Below are positions 26,249 through 35,647 of a DNA stretch of 64,000 nucleotides, one piece after another. The translations under genes and the position numbers were made by a program. Source of the DNA: Aldehydirespirator sp965200005. GTDB taxonomy: Bacteria > Actinomycetota > Acidimicrobiia > Acidimicrobiales > Aldehydirespiratoraceae. Position 1 is the first letter of the stretch, and each line of letters starts with the position of its first letter. Where the stretch lies: positions 372,001 to 436,000 of the forward strand of contig OZ241331.1 of assembly GCA_965200005.1 (NCBI GenBank), written 5' to 3'. Below the pieces are notes generated by a model. That model did no database searches. It was given only the letters and a program-made list of their open reading frames with translations, and was not told where the DNA came from.

Positions 26249-27154
26249 ATGGTTGAGGTCGGCATGAGTACCCCGTGGGGATTGTGGGAAATGCCGAGAC
26301 GGCAGCAACGATCACTGCTTACTCACATTGCTGACAGCGGCATCGATCATCTCTTCACGGCAGATCATGTGAGCTTTCGCGATGGCAGTGGGATGGACGG
26401 ATTGGTTGCACTTGCAGCAATGAGTGGAATCGAACCCCGGCTCGGGTTGCATCTCGGCGTGTACCTGCTGGCACTGCGACACCCGATGATCGCGGCACGC
26501 CAGATCGCAACTCTGGCCGAGGCGGCACCTGGACGGCTCGTGATGGGGGTTGGTGTAGGCGGCGAAGACCGCCACGAGGTCACGGTTTGTGAGATCGACC
26601 CGAGCACCAGAGGCCGCCGCACCGATGCGGCCCTGCGCCTCGTTCGCGCCCTGCTCAAAGGGGAAACAGTCGACGGCGATGGCGAGTTCTTCAAGTTCAA
26701 GCGAGCACGGATCAAGCCCGTCCCGGATCCACCTGTGCCGTTCTTGGTGGGCGGACGGAGCCGCGCCGCGCTGAGGCGAGCGGGACTACTAGGCGACGGC
26801 TGGCTCGCAGCGTGGTGTACGCCGCGCCGGTTCAGCGAAGGCGTTGCAACGGTGGAAGCGGCCGGGCCGCAGCCACCAAATGGCTGGCAGCACGGCTTGC
26901 AGCTATGGATCGGCGCAGGCGCAAGCCGTGATGAGGGGCGCTTGTGTGTGTCGCGCACGATGGAGCGCTTCTACCAGATGAGCTTCAAGCCCTTCGAGCG
27001 CTACACGCCATGCGGCACCCCCGATGAGATCGCCGACTTCCTGCATCCCTACGTTGAAGCCGGTGCCACAATCCTCAACCTCACGGTCTGCGGCGCAGAC
27101 CGACGCACCGAGATCGAGACCGCGGCTGCAGTGAAGCAGATCCTCAATGCATAG
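26249..27154 (+). CDS. LLM-class (probably F420-dependent) oxidoreductase
   Basis: About 301 residues of the bacterial luciferase-like TIM-barrel family. HLFTADHVSF near 40, RLGLHLGVYLLALRHPMIAA, GRLVMGVGVGGEDRHEV near 100, and PFLVGGRSRAALRRAGLLGDG near 180 follow the family order, and a C-terminal GTPDEIADFLHPYVEAGA is typical. In actinobacteria such enzymes usually use F420, though FMN members exist. The ATG at 26249 is preferred (GTG at 26246 is also possible). It starts a plus-strand pair with the M24 gene downstream; the two are about 90 bases apart. Confidence 0.82.
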   Translation: MVEVGMSTPWGLWEMPRRQQRSLLTHIADSGIDHLFTADHVSFRDGSGMDGLVALAAMSGIEPRLGLHLGVYLLALRHPMIAARQIATLAEAAPGRLVMGVGVGGEDRHEVTVCEIDPSTRGRRTDAALRLVRALLKGETVDGDGEFFKFKRARIKPVPDPPVPFLVGGRSRAALRRAGLLGDGWLAAWCTPRRFSEGVATVEAAGPQPPNGWQHGLQLWIGAGASRDEGRLCVSRTMERFYQMSFKPFERYTPCGTPDEIADFLHPYVEAGATILNLTVCGADRRTEIETAAAVKQILNA

Positions 27155-27244
27155 GCGACCTCCCGTCCATCGCTCGGTCGCGAGGTGTCGCTAAGGCGTC
27201 CCACCCAAGCCGCCTAAGCGCAGGACATACGTAGCCTCGCCGTC

Positions 27245-28488
27245 GTGCAGTTGCAGTGGCACAGCGACGACCAAACGATCAGCGTTCCGATGCTCGATCG
27301 AGACCCGGCCGATGATCTGATCGACATGGATGCGGTGCAGCACTACCGGCTCGGCCGGGTGCGCCAGCAAATGAACCGCTACGGAATCGACGCTTGCGTT
27401 TTGGTTGACCCGGTCAACATTCGCTACGCAACATGCAGGTGTTCACGTCACGCAACCCAGCCCGGTACCTGTTCGTGCCTCTTGACGGGCCGGTGATTCT
27501 CTATGAATTCGCCGGTTGTGAACACCTCGCACAACATCTTGACACCATCGACGAGATCCGTCCTGCGACTACAGCCAGTTTCGTCGCTGCCGGTGACGAT
27601 CTTGAAGCACGCGAACGTCTCTGGGCGTCGGAGGTAACGGCGATCATCCGACAGCATTGCGGCAACAGCGCTCGGGTCGGTCTTGAGCGCTTCAACGCCG
27701 GTGCCGCCTTTGCTCTGGCAAGTAAGGGCTTTGAGATCGTCGATGCTCAGCGTCCCGTTGAACGAGCACGCGCAATCAAGTCAGACGAGGAAGTCAAATG
27801 CATCAGGACTTCCATCAGAGCCACCGAGTTTGCCGTTGGCCAGTTGCGTGACGCTCTACGTCCGGGACTAACCGAACAGCAGTTGTGGAGCATCTTCCAG
27901 CAGGCAGTCGTCGCGCAAGGAGGTGACTATGTGGAGACCCGGTTGCTTAACTCAGGTGAGCGAACGAACCCCTGGTTCCAGGAGGCCGGGCAACGCATCA
28001 TCTGCCCGAACGAGCTAGTCGCCCTTGACACCGATGTTGTTGGCTGTTTCGGGTACTACGCGGACTTCTCACGCACATTCCACTCCGGGCCCAACCAGCC
28101 GACACCGCACCAACGAGAGTCGTACGGCGTCGCCCTTGAGCAGGTGCATCACAACATGTCGATCATCCGCTGCAGCATGACGTTCAAGAAGTACGCCCAG
28201 AAGGCTTGGGACATCCCACAACGTTTTGAAGCGCACAGGTATTACCTGTCGGCACACGGTGTGGGCATGACGGGCGAGTACCCCTACCTGTATCACCATC
28301 GTGACTTTGAAGCGTCCGGATACGACGGTGTGATTGAGGCGAACATGACGCTTTGTGTCGAGAGCTTCATCGGCGAGGAAGGTCACGGCGAGGGCGTCAA
28401 GCTAGAGCAGCAGTGCCTCGTCACCGAGCAAGGCCTTGAGGTTCTCTCCGTATTCCCGTTTGACGAGTCGCTACTCGCTGGCGGATAG
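27245..28488 (+). pseudogene. M24-family DddP-like gene broken by a frameshift
   Basis: The first frame from the GTG at 27245 gives an M24 N-terminus ending DPVNIRYAT near 27430, then turns to nonsense. The second frame resumes at NMQ-like MQVFTSRNPARYLFVP (27433) and runs to 28488. Compared with DddP (NIRYAT-DST-NMQ as I recall it), about 13 bases seem lost at the junction. The rest aligns well: ETRLLNSGERTNPWFQE, the metal ligands DTD and ADFSRT, HGVG, the Glu in TLCVESFIG and the Glu in KLEQQ. The general-base Asp of DMSP lyase (position 377) appears as Gly (HGVGMTGEYP). So even intact it is probably not a DMSP lyase. A shortened protein from ATG 27433 (351 residues) could still be made. 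Confidence 0.75.
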
Positions 28489-28497
28489 GGCGGATTG

Positions 28498-28534
28498 GGC
28501 GGTTAGTAAGCCGCCATGGGATGCATTCGCATCC
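28498..28534. terminator. Two consecutive hairpins between convergent genes
   Basis: GGCGG-8-CCGCC (28498-28515) followed by GGATGC-ATTC-GCATCC (28519-28534), between the end of the M24 gene (plus) and the end of the ornithine cyclodeaminase homologue (minus). No strong U-tract follows; this could be a bidirectional terminator. Confidence 0.45.
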
Positions 28535-28592
28535 ATTGTTCCGACCGACGACTACGACAACACGTGATCCAAACCGGGCTACACGCAAGGCA

Positions 28593-28616
28593 GTTGCCTA
28601 GTTGCCTAGTTGCCTG
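28593..28616. repeat. 8-bp tandem repeat (GTTGCCTA) x3 across a stop codon
   Basis: Three copies of GTTGCCTA, the last ending in G. The minus-strand TAG stop of the ornithine cyclodeaminase homologue lies in the middle copy (28606-28608). Slippage here could alter the C-terminus. Confidence 0.8.
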
Positions 28617-29544
28617 CCAGTGCCAGGCGTGCCGCCGCCATATCAGCCAATGCGAACCCTGCGGATTTGAACAGCGTGATCTCGGATTGCGAGCCACGGC
28701 CCACGTGTCTCCCAGTCGCCAGGGCTCGTAAGTCTGCAACTATCTGATCCCGAGAGATCGCCCCTGCCTCAAGCGGTTGAGCTAGGTCGCCTGCTTGTGT
28801 CGCACCCTCAACGGTGTCGACGAACACCCGCGCACGCTGCACCGCCACGTCATCTGACTCGCGCATGTCAGGACGGAAACTCCCGACCAGGTCAACGTGC
28901 GTTCCCGGCTCCAATAGTTCGCCCCGGATGAGGGGCTCGGTAGCGCCAGTAACGCACGAGATGATGTCCGCCTGACGCACTGCAGCATCGAGGTCGTCAA
29001 CCTGGCGCGCAGGCAAGCCTTCCGCTGCCAACACTTGAGCCACGGCACTTGCAGCAGGTGGTCGCCGACCCCAGATGGCGATTTCGGTCAGCGACCGGGT
29101 CTCGCTGTGTGCTCTTGCCATGTTGGGCGATAGAGCCCCGGTGCCAACTACCAGCAACTTGCGTGCGTCGGGACGCGCCAGCTGGCTAGCGGCCAGCGCC
29201 GAGATCGCAGCCGTACGCCGAGCCGTCAACTCATCACCGTCAAGCACAGCGATCGGCACACCGCTACGACCGTCAAAGGCGAGATAGGTGGAGTTAACCG
29301 TTGATATGTCTGTGCCAGCGTTGGAGCCAAAGTACGTGACGCTCTTGACCCCGATCAACTCGCCGCTGATCCATGCTGGCATCAACAGCAGCGAACCAAT
29401 GCCACCACCGGGAGTCGGAACGGGATGGATGTGACGTTGCGGAGCCTCAGCGCTTTCTGTGGCGAGGATCTCGGCGATGGCCTCCATCAGGGCCGGCCAG
29501 GGCGTGGCCTCTCGCACGGCCGTCTCGTCAAGAGTGCGGATCAT
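28606..29544 (-). CDS. Ornithine cyclodeaminase / mu-crystallin family protein
   Basis: A 312-residue NAD(P)-binding protein. The N-terminal dimerisation part (RHIHPVPTPGGGIGSLLLMP, GVKSVTYFGSN, FDGRSGVPIAVLDGDELTARRTAA) leads to a Rossmann fold with LLVVGTGALSPNMARAH near residue 125 and DIISCVTGATEPLI near 195. The family includes ornithine cyclodeaminase, alanine dehydrogenase and ketimine reductases, and substrate cannot be told from motifs. It sits alone on minus, divergent from the SDR gene, so it may belong to the same metabolic region. The GTGALSP variant of GxGxxG is slightly unusual. Confidence 0.85.
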   Translation of the reverse strand: MIRTLDETAVREATPWPALMEAIAEILATESAEAPQRHIHPVPTPGGGIGSLLLMPAWISGELIGVKSVTYFGSNAGTDISTVNSTYLAFDGRSGVPIAVLDGDELTARRTAAISALAASQLARPDARKLLVVGTGALSPNMARAHSETRSLTEIAIWGRRPPAASAVAQVLAAEGLPARQVDDLDAAVRQADIISCVTGATEPLIRGELLEPGTHVDLVGSFRPDMRESDDVAVQRARVFVDTVEGATQAGDLAQPLEAGAISRDQIVADLRALATGRHVGRGSQSEITLFKSAGFALADMAAARLALAGN

Positions 29545-29604
29545 GTCTGTGCATCGTCGAGGTGGCGCTCATCTAGCGTGAGTGACCGGCGGAGAGGAGC
29601 AGGC

Positions 29605-30411
29605 ATGGCACATGAATCGCTCGCAGGCAAGGTGGTGCTCGTTACTGGTGCCGGTCGCGGGATCGGGCGTGCCATCGCCGAGCGCTTCGCTGCATCTGGC
29701 TCCGTTGTGGCAGTCAATGACATTGATGAGAGTCCCGCGCTTGAGGTTGTCGCCGCCATTAACGATCGGGGCGGATCGGCCATCAGTGCGATTGCTGACG
29801 TGTCAAACAGTGAACAGGTGAACGCCGCTGTCTCAGCGATCATGGCCGAGTTCGGGCGGATTGATGTTGTCGTCAACAATGCTGGGATCGTCAGCCCGAT
29901 GCTGCACTTCTTTGAAGCTGACGAGTCGTGGTGGCGGCGCATTATTGATGTCAATCTCACAGGCCACTTTCTGGTGTCGCAACCTGCGGCGAGGATCATG
30001 GCTCGCCAGGGCGGCGGTTGCATCATCAACATGAGTTCGGGCGGAGCCACACGTGCGCATCGGGCCTTCAGTGCTTATGACGCCAGCAAGGGTGGAATCG
30101 AAGGCGTGACCCGAGCTATGGCCCTTGATCTCGGCCTATACAACATCAGAGTTAACGCTTTGGTTCCTGGATCAATCGACACAACGGGCATGACTCTTGA
30201 ACAGCGCGCATACCGGGGCGAGAACATACCTCTTGGACGCATTGGCGAACCTTACGACATGACTGGAGCGGCGCTGTTTCTCGCTTCTGATGATGCTGAG
30301 TACATCACTGGCAGCGTGATCCGTGTTGATGGCGGGATGCTGGCACAGCAACGTTCAGCAACAGTCGACATCATGTTGCCCGATGACTTCCCTGACTTGG
30401 AAGACATATAG
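29605..30411 (+). CDS. Short-chain dehydrogenase/reductase
   Basis: A 268-residue classical SDR. The cofactor loop is TGAGRGIG, NNAG follows near residue 90, and the catalytic set is Ser in INMSSGG, then YDASKGG (YxxxK). PLGRIGEPYDMTGAALFLAS and ITGSVIRVDGG form the usual C-terminus. DIDE after beta-2 suggests NAD preference. The start is ATG at 29605 with GGAGAGGAG upstream; the longer ORF to 29425 is antisense to the neighbour. It is 26 bases upstream of the FAD oxidoreductase gene, so the two are probably co-transcribed. Confidence 0.9.
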   Translation: MAHESLAGKVVLVTGAGRGIGRAIAERFAASGSVVAVNDIDESPALEVVAAINDRGGSAISAIADVSNSEQVNAAVSAIMAEFGRIDVVVNNAGIVSPMLHFFEADESWWRRIIDVNLTGHFLVSQPAARIMARQGGGCIINMSSGGATRAHRAFSAYDASKGGIEGVTRAMALDLGLYNIRVNALVPGSIDTTGMTLEQRAYRGENIPLGRIGEPYDMTGAALFLASDDAEYITGSVIRVDGGMLAQQRSATVDIMLPDDFPDLEDI

Positions 30412-30437
30412 ACGCAACGCGACAAACGGGGTGCTAG

Positions 30438-31634
30438 ATGACAGCATCGTTTGATGTCGTGATTGTGGGAGGTGCCATGATGGGCACCTCCGCAGCATGG
30501 TTCCTCAGTGATTGTGACGGCTTTGACGGATCGGTGCTGGTCCTTGAGAAGGATCCGACCTACACGTATAGTTCAACAGCTCGCACCAACAGTTGCATGC
30601 GCCAGCAATTCTCCACTGAAGTGAACATCAAGATCTCCCAATTCGGTGCCGATTACGTCAGGAACTTCAGACAGTTCATGGGTGGCGACGACGACATTCC
30701 ACGAGTTGACGTTGATCACTTCGGTTACATGTACCTCGCAAGTGATGAGCAATTCGCCACACGGTTGCACCACAACCAACAAATCCAGGCTGCCGCAGGT
30801 GCAGGAACCAGGATCATGTCTGCCGAGCAGATCATCGAGGAATACCCCTTCTACAACGTCAGCGACATCATCTGTGGCAGTCACAATCCCATTGACGAAG
30901 GGTTCTTTGACTCACCGACCATATTTGAGTGGTGGCGACGCAAGGCACGCCACAATGGTGTTCAGTACATGACCGGTGAGGTCGTTGCTATCAACCGGAA
31001 CTCGGCGAGCAACCCAAACAGAGTTACTTCGGTGACTCTGGCAAGTGGTCAAGAGTTCACCTGCGGCACGCTAATAAACGCCACCGGACCTGCGGCAGAT
31101 GTGACAGCACGAATGGTGGGTTCGCGGGTGCCGGTAGAGCCTCGCAAGCGCTACACATTTGTCTTTGACGCTGCAGAACAGTTGCCGAGACGGCTGCCCC
31201 TAACGATTGATCCAAGCGGTGTGCATGTGCGCAGTGACGGTCGGTGCTACATGACTGGGTGTGCTCCCGACGTTGACCCGCCGGTCGCCTTTGATGACTT
31301 CACCGTTGATCCAAACATCTTTGAAGACAAGATCTGGCCTGTGCTAGTGCATCGAATACCGGCATTTGAGCGGATCAAAGTCATCCGTAGTTGGGCAGGT
31401 CACTATGCCTACAACACACTTGATCACAACGCCATCGTTGGTGCCCATCATGAACTAAACAACTTCATATTCATGAATGGCTTTTCGGGCCACGGGATGC
31501 AGCAGTCACCGGCAATGGGCCGAGGTGTTGCAGAGTTAATCGCTTACGGTGAGTACCGATCTCTTGATCTGTCGCCACTCGGATACGAACGCATAGCCCT
31601 CGGTGAGCCCTTCGTGGAGACCGCTGTCATTTAG
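30438..31634 (+). CDS. FAD-dependent amine/hydroxy-acid oxidoreductase (DAO family)
   Basis: A 398-residue member of the DAO/sarcosine-oxidase-like superfamily. An FAD-binding VVIVGGAMMGTSAAWFL starts at residue 7, LVLEKDPTYTYSSTART follows, and TLINATGPAADVTARMVG and the C-terminal HNAIVGAHHELNNFIFMNGF, then GHGMQQSPAMGRGVAELI, complete the fold. Such enzymes oxidise secondary amines or 2-hydroxy acids. It lies downstream of the SDR and converges on the TRAP transporter genes, from which it is separated by a strong hairpin. The substrate may be linked to the adjacent catabolic cluster; that link is inference. Confidence 0.87.
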   Translation: MTASFDVVIVGGAMMGTSAAWFLSDCDGFDGSVLVLEKDPTYTYSSTARTNSCMRQQFSTEVNIKISQFGADYVRNFRQFMGGDDDIPRVDVDHFGYMYLASDEQFATRLHHNQQIQAAAGAGTRIMSAEQIIEEYPFYNVSDIICGSHNPIDEGFFDSPTIFEWWRRKARHNGVQYMTGEVVAINRNSASNPNRVTSVTLASGQEFTCGTLINATGPAADVTARMVGSRVPVEPRKRYTFVFDAAEQLPRRLPLTIDPSGVHVRSDGRCYMTGCAPDVDPPVAFDDFTVDPNIFEDKIWPVLVHRIPAFERIKVIRSWAGHYAYNTLDHNAIVGAHHELNNFIFMNGFSGHGMQQSPAMGRGVAELIAYGEYRSLDLSPLGYERIALGEPFVETAVI

Positions 31635-31657
31635 AACCATCTAAAACAACCGGGCAA

Positions 31658-31689
31658 GTGGCAGCCAGCCGCAACGGACCGGCTGCCAC
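31658..31689. terminator. Hairpin between convergent DAO and TRAP operons
   Basis: GTGGCAGCC (31658-31666) pairs with GGCTGCCAC (31681-31689) in a perfect nine-base stem; the 14-base loop contains a further CCG/CGG. It lies between two converging genes, so it can serve both. There is no clear run of T on either side. Confidence 0.6.
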
Positions 31690-31749
31690 CAAGTTGCTTA
31701 CTGCGTTGAAACCGGGATCAAGTTCCGATGTTAGTTCTCCGCTAAGCGA

Positions 31750-33030
31750 TTAGGCCTCAGTCTGATGGCTCAAGTACGAGCGCTCCGCGAGACCGTGCCA
31801 CTCGGCAATACTGTCCCGGAACTGGCGCCACGGGCCGAGAATCTCCGCGAACCGATCATCTTCAGAAGCGACCGTGTCTAGGACGTTCTCAGTCTCTGCC
31901 TTGAACGCAGCCATGATCTCGGGAGAGAACTCACGGATCTGTGCGAAACCCTTAATTGTTTGCAGATCACGCTGGTTCAACACATCATATGTTGCCATCG
32001 TGTTCATGTTCGTGGCCGCAGCAGCGACCTCAATTGCCGCTTGATACTCAGGAGGAAGCTCGTTCCACGCGTCTAGATGGAACTGCACTTCAACTGCCGT
32101 GCCCGGCTCCCACCATCCCGGGTGGTAGTAATAGAGATCACCCTGGAACTCGTTAAGTCCGAGAATCAGGTCGTCTGTCGGGCCCACAAACTCGGCGCCA
32201 TCAATTGCACCGGTCTGGATTGCCTGCAGGATCTCACCTCCAGCGAGAGTTACCTGCTCACCACCGAGATTCTCTAGCACGCGTCCCGCAATGCCGGGAA
32301 TGCGCATCTTGAGCCCGTTAATGTCATCAACGCTGTTGATCTCTTTGTTGAACCAGCCGCCCATTTGACAACCGGTACCACCGGCTGGGAACGCGATGAT
32401 TCCATGCTCTTCGGCATAGAAGTTGTTTAGTAGCTCGCTGCCACCACCCTGATAGAGCCAGGCATTCTGCTGACGCTGGGTAAGACCGAACGGGACAGCT
32501 GTTCCGAACTGCTGCACCGGCGACAGACCTACGTAGTAATAGGAAGCTGTGTGTCCCGACTCAACGCCTTTGTCACGCACAGTTGGCAGCACTTCAAGCC
32601 CGCCAACGATCTCGCCCGCCGGACGGGCATTGATGCGGAAACGCCCACCGGTAAGTTGGCTGACCTTCTCAGCAAAGAACTGTGCCGAACCGAACAGCGT
32701 TACTAGAGCAGTCGGCCAGCTTGTGGCCATCTCCCACTCAACCTCAGGGCCGCCCTGGGTAACAGCAACCGTGTCAGTGACAGCGGGAGCAGCCTCTTCT
32801 TCGGGTGCCTCAGTCTCAGGGGCGACCGCGTCGTCGTCAGTGGTTGCTGCAGGTGTTTCGTCGCTGTCTTCGCTTCCACACGCAGCTAATACCGAAGCTG
32901 CCGCTGCAAAGCCAGCAACACCAAGACCACCCTTGATGAAGCCACGCCGACCTAGCCCAGTATCGGGCTGAGCAGTAACTTGCTCGGTGGCATCCGGAGC
33001 CTGAAGCTCCATGCCCTTCTCGTCATTCAT
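31750..33030 (-). CDS. dctP: TRAP transporter substrate-binding lipoprotein, mannitol/chloroaromatic class
   Basis: A 426-residue DctP-family binding protein. The N-terminus has a Tat-like RRGFIKGGLGVAGFAAAA followed by a lipobox (SVLAACGS), so it is probably a Tat-exported lipoprotein, then a Glu/Ala/Pro-rich linker. The mature domain begins WEMATSWPTALVTLFGSAQ and contains MRIPGIAGRVLENLGGEQVT with the conserved Arg that pairs with a carboxylate. It resembles COG4663 proteins, such as those taking up 2-oxo acids or 4-chlorobenzoate. It is the last gene of the minus-strand run, in the order Q-M-P. The ligand is likely an organic acid. Confidence 0.88.
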   Translation of the reverse strand: MNDEKGMELQAPDATEQVTAQPDTGLGRRGFIKGGLGVAGFAAAASVLAACGSEDSDETPAATTDDDAVAPETEAPEEEAAPAVTDTVAVTQGGPEVEWEMATSWPTALVTLFGSAQFFAEKVSQLTGGRFRINARPAGEIVGGLEVLPTVRDKGVESGHTASYYYVGLSPVQQFGTAVPFGLTQRQQNAWLYQGGGSELLNNFYAEEHGIIAFPAGGTGCQMGGWFNKEINSVDDINGLKMRIPGIAGRVLENLGGEQVTLAGGEILQAIQTGAIDGAEFVGPTDDLILGLNEFQGDLYYYHPGWWEPGTAVEVQFHLDAWNELPPEYQAAIEVAAAATNMNTMATYDVLNQRDLQTIKGFAQIREFSPEIMAAFKAETENVLDTVASEDDRFAEILGPWRQFRDSIAEWHGLAERSYLSHQTEA

Positions 33031-33135
33031 GTATTACCTCCAGTTTGGACCGGCGTTAACGCTCGTGTCAGCGCTGACACTAACGCAAATTGCCGTGGTG
33101 TTACGACGAATTGGACAGAGCGAGAGCGTGTGACA

Positions 33136-34713
33136 TCAACCGAAGCGGAACAACTCGATTGATGCGTATGTGATCTGCGGGAAGACCGCCAGGATCACAA
33201 GGGCCAGAGCTTGCAGTCCCATGAATGGGAACGCGCCCTTGTGGATGTCGGCTGTCCGCACTTCTGGTGGCGCCACGCTCTGCAAGTAAAACAGCGAGAA
33301 ACCAACCGGCGGCGAGATAAACGCCATGTTCAGGTTGACTGCCATCAGCACCGCAAACCAGACCTTCTCATCAGCGGTGAAGCCAAGCAGTTCCATGGCT
33401 GGCACGAAGATCGGCACCACGATAAACGTGATCTCAAGAAACTCCAGGTTTATCCCGAGCAGGAATACCGCAATCATGGCAATGATCACGAATCCCCATT
33501 TGCCACCACCGATTGATGTCAGCCACTGCGAGGTTTGATCAGAACCGCCTAATTGGAAGAACATCGCTGAAAAGAAAGTTGAGCAGAACAACAACGTCAT
33601 CACGAGAACGACCACATTGGTGGTGGATCGGGCCGCGTCACGTATCGCTTTGGCACCGAGCCGCCAGCGACGAGACACGTGTGTAGCACCGTCACGTTCC
33701 AGCAGGTGATCAAACAGCCAGTTGAGAAGCGTCAACAGCAGCGCCCCAAACACACCAACCGCGCCTGACTCCGAGGGAGTTGCGATCCCTTGAAAGATTG
33801 AGACGAGCACTCCAAGAATCAACACCAGCATCGGCACGATCGCGATCAACAACTCTGCGGCCAGCATCCGGGTTCCGGCCAGTACCGCAAGCGAAATAAC
33901 GAAAGTCGCTGAGCCAGCTATGAGAGACGCGGATGGGCTGGCGAGCAGCATCACCAGCCCCACCATGAAACCGAGCAGCACGGCAATGATCAGCTTGGTG
34001 CGAAGAGAAGGGTTGCCTTCAAGTGTCCGTTCGTCGGGTGGCATGGCCGGGCCGACTGAGGGCTTAAGCCATGAGATTCCGAGTACATACAAGACATAGA
34101 GGCTGCTGAGCAACAGACCCGGCAACAGAGCTCCGGCAAACAATCCGAGGATGCCGACACCTAACTGCTGGGCAAGAAGGATCAAGACAATGCTCGGCGG
34201 TAACAACTGAGCGAGCGTGCCCGAGGCAATAATGGCACCCGTTGAGAGCTTACTGTCATAGCCGAGACGCACCATCGCAGGTAGTGACAGCAGACCCATC
34301 ACGATCACGGTTGCGGCGACAACACCTGTAGCGGCCGCAAGCAACGTGCCTACAACCACGACTGCTGCAGCTACGCCGCCCCGGACGCGACCCATGAGCA
34401 TGCCGAAAGCGTTGAGCAGCCGTTCGGCCATTCCGGAGCGCTCCAAAATCGCTCCCATCAGCACAAACAGCGGCACCGCTAACAAAGTTGGATCACTTAT
34501 GGCCTTATACCAGCGACCCGGCAATGTGTTGAGAGTGTCGGGATCAAACACTCCTAGAAGGTCACCCGCGAACGCAAAGGCCAGTGCTGTGCTTGCGAAC
34601 GAAAACGCCACGTTGTATCCGGTCAGGATCATCGCCATGAAGACGGCAAACATCGCCAGAGCCATGAAGACTCCGGCATCCATTCCCAAGATTGTCTCGA
34701 TTGCCAGAATCAC
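33136..34713 (-). CDS. dctM: TRAP transporter large permease
   Basis: A 525-residue integral membrane protein with about twelve helices, matching the DctM family (longer than the usual 430 because of extra loops between helices). Characteristic stretches are LFVLMGAILERSGMAERLL near 80, GVVAATVIVMGLLSLPAMVRLGY, IIASGTLAQLLPPSIVLILL and FISPPVGFSLFYLQSVAPPE near the end. It drives Na+-coupled uptake of the substrate delivered by DctP. It starts 10 bases after the small permease gene and precedes dctP by about 105 bases. Confidence 0.92.
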   Translation of the reverse strand: MILAIETILGMDAGVFMALAMFAVFMAMILTGYNVAFSFASTALAFAFAGDLLGVFDPDTLNTLPGRWYKAISDPTLLAVPLFVLMGAILERSGMAERLLNAFGMLMGRVRGGVAAAVVVVGTLLAAATGVVAATVIVMGLLSLPAMVRLGYDSKLSTGAIIASGTLAQLLPPSIVLILLAQQLGVGILGLFAGALLPGLLLSSLYVLYVLGISWLKPSVGPAMPPDERTLEGNPSLRTKLIIAVLLGFMVGLVMLLASPSASLIAGSATFVISLAVLAGTRMLAAELLIAIVPMLVLILGVLVSIFQGIATPSESGAVGVFGALLLTLLNWLFDHLLERDGATHVSRRWRLGAKAIRDAARSTTNVVVLVMTLLFCSTFFSAMFFQLGGSDQTSQWLTSIGGGKWGFVIIAMIAVFLLGINLEFLEITFIVVPIFVPAMELLGFTADEKVWFAVLMAVNLNMAFISPPVGFSLFYLQSVAPPEVRTADIHKGAFPFMGLQALALVILAVFPQITYASIELFRFG

Positions 34714-34723
34714 GGAGTCACCA

Positions 34724-35578
34724 CTATTCGATCCTCTGTGGCGCTTCGCCGGCCGTGGTGATCTTGCCGTAGTCCTCGCGGCCTATTAGCACAAATCCTG
34801 TCTTGATGAGTTCAGCTATCACTTGCAATGCAAACAGTATGAAACCTATGAGAAGCATCGCCTTAATCGGCCCAACCGGCAAGCCTCCAGCGTCAACCGC
34901 TTCTTCCCAGGTCTCCCACACTCTCCAACCACTTGGCCACTCGCCGCTGTATTTCCGTCCTAACGATGAGGAGACGTAACCCTGCAAGATGCGGATGCTC
35001 ATTACCGTGAATGGCAACAACAGAACAGCATGAATCACAAAGTCGAGCCCCGCCTTTGTTCGATCTGAGAACCTTGTCCACCAGAAATCAATACGAGGAT
35101 TGACACCATCACGAACACCGGCATTAATGCCCAGCAGGAACAGCAGAGCAAATGACTGCCAGGCCATACTTACAACCTCGCCAAAGAGGATATCAGCCTC
35201 GACATATTCGGTGGTGTAACGAGTCACCACGTTAAAGAACTGCAACCCGAACACCAGCCATGCAAGTATCCAGGCAATCCGACACGTGACCGAGGAGATC
35301 GACTCAATAGCGACGCGGATCCTATTGAGTGTTGTGTGTGCCGCCGACAGCGCAACTACGGCGATAAGTAGCACCCAGTGCCACCCCTCAAAGTTGCCGA
35401 TCAGGTAGCGAGTATCGGTGAACACGTGCGCCGCAGCAGCTATCAATAGTGTGCCAACGGCAAGCCAGCCCATCGGATGCATTTGAGGTAATGCCCGCAG
35501 CCCAACCCGCAATCGAGCCGCAGGTGAGGCCACAGATGAGATTGAGGTTGTCGCAGAATTGGCGGGCACTAACTGCAC
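34724..35578 (-). CDS. dctQ: TRAP transporter small permease
   Basis: A 284-residue membrane protein of the DctQ type with about seven hydrophobic helices, longer than the classic four-helix form, as in the COG4665 mannitol/chloroaromatic class. WQSFALLFLLGINAGVRDGVNPRIDFWW matches the conserved central part, with RIDFWW before the last helices. ATG at 35578. It is the first of the three transporter genes, reached by read-through from the catabolic genes to its right (69 bases gap). Confidence 0.85.
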   Translation of the reverse strand: MQLVPANSATTSISSVASPAARLRVGLRALPQMHPMGWLAVGTLLIAAAAHVFTDTRYLIGNFEGWHWVLLIAVVALSAAHTTLNRIRVAIESISSVTCRIAWILAWLVFGLQFFNVVTRYTTEYVEADILFGEVVSMAWQSFALLFLLGINAGVRDGVNPRIDFWWTRFSDRTKAGLDFVIHAVLLLPFTVMSIRILQGYVSSSLGRKYSGEWPSGWRVWETWEEAVDAGGLPVGPIKAMLLIGFILFALQVIAELIKTGFVLIGREDYGKITTAGEAPQRIE

Positions 35579-35647
35579 AATCTAGTGACTACCGCCAGAT
35601 TACGCAGAAGATTGCAGTTTCGGTGCGTTCACACTGGTGGGTTTGGC

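Noticed and set aside
27245..28488. Annotation as DMSP lyase dddP
   Set aside because: The general-base Asp is Gly and the gene is frameshifted; only family relationship is supported.
29425..29604. Longer N-terminus for the SDR at 29605
   Set aside because: The extension is antisense to the ornithine cyclodeaminase start and lacks SDR similarity; a strong ribosome site precedes 29605.
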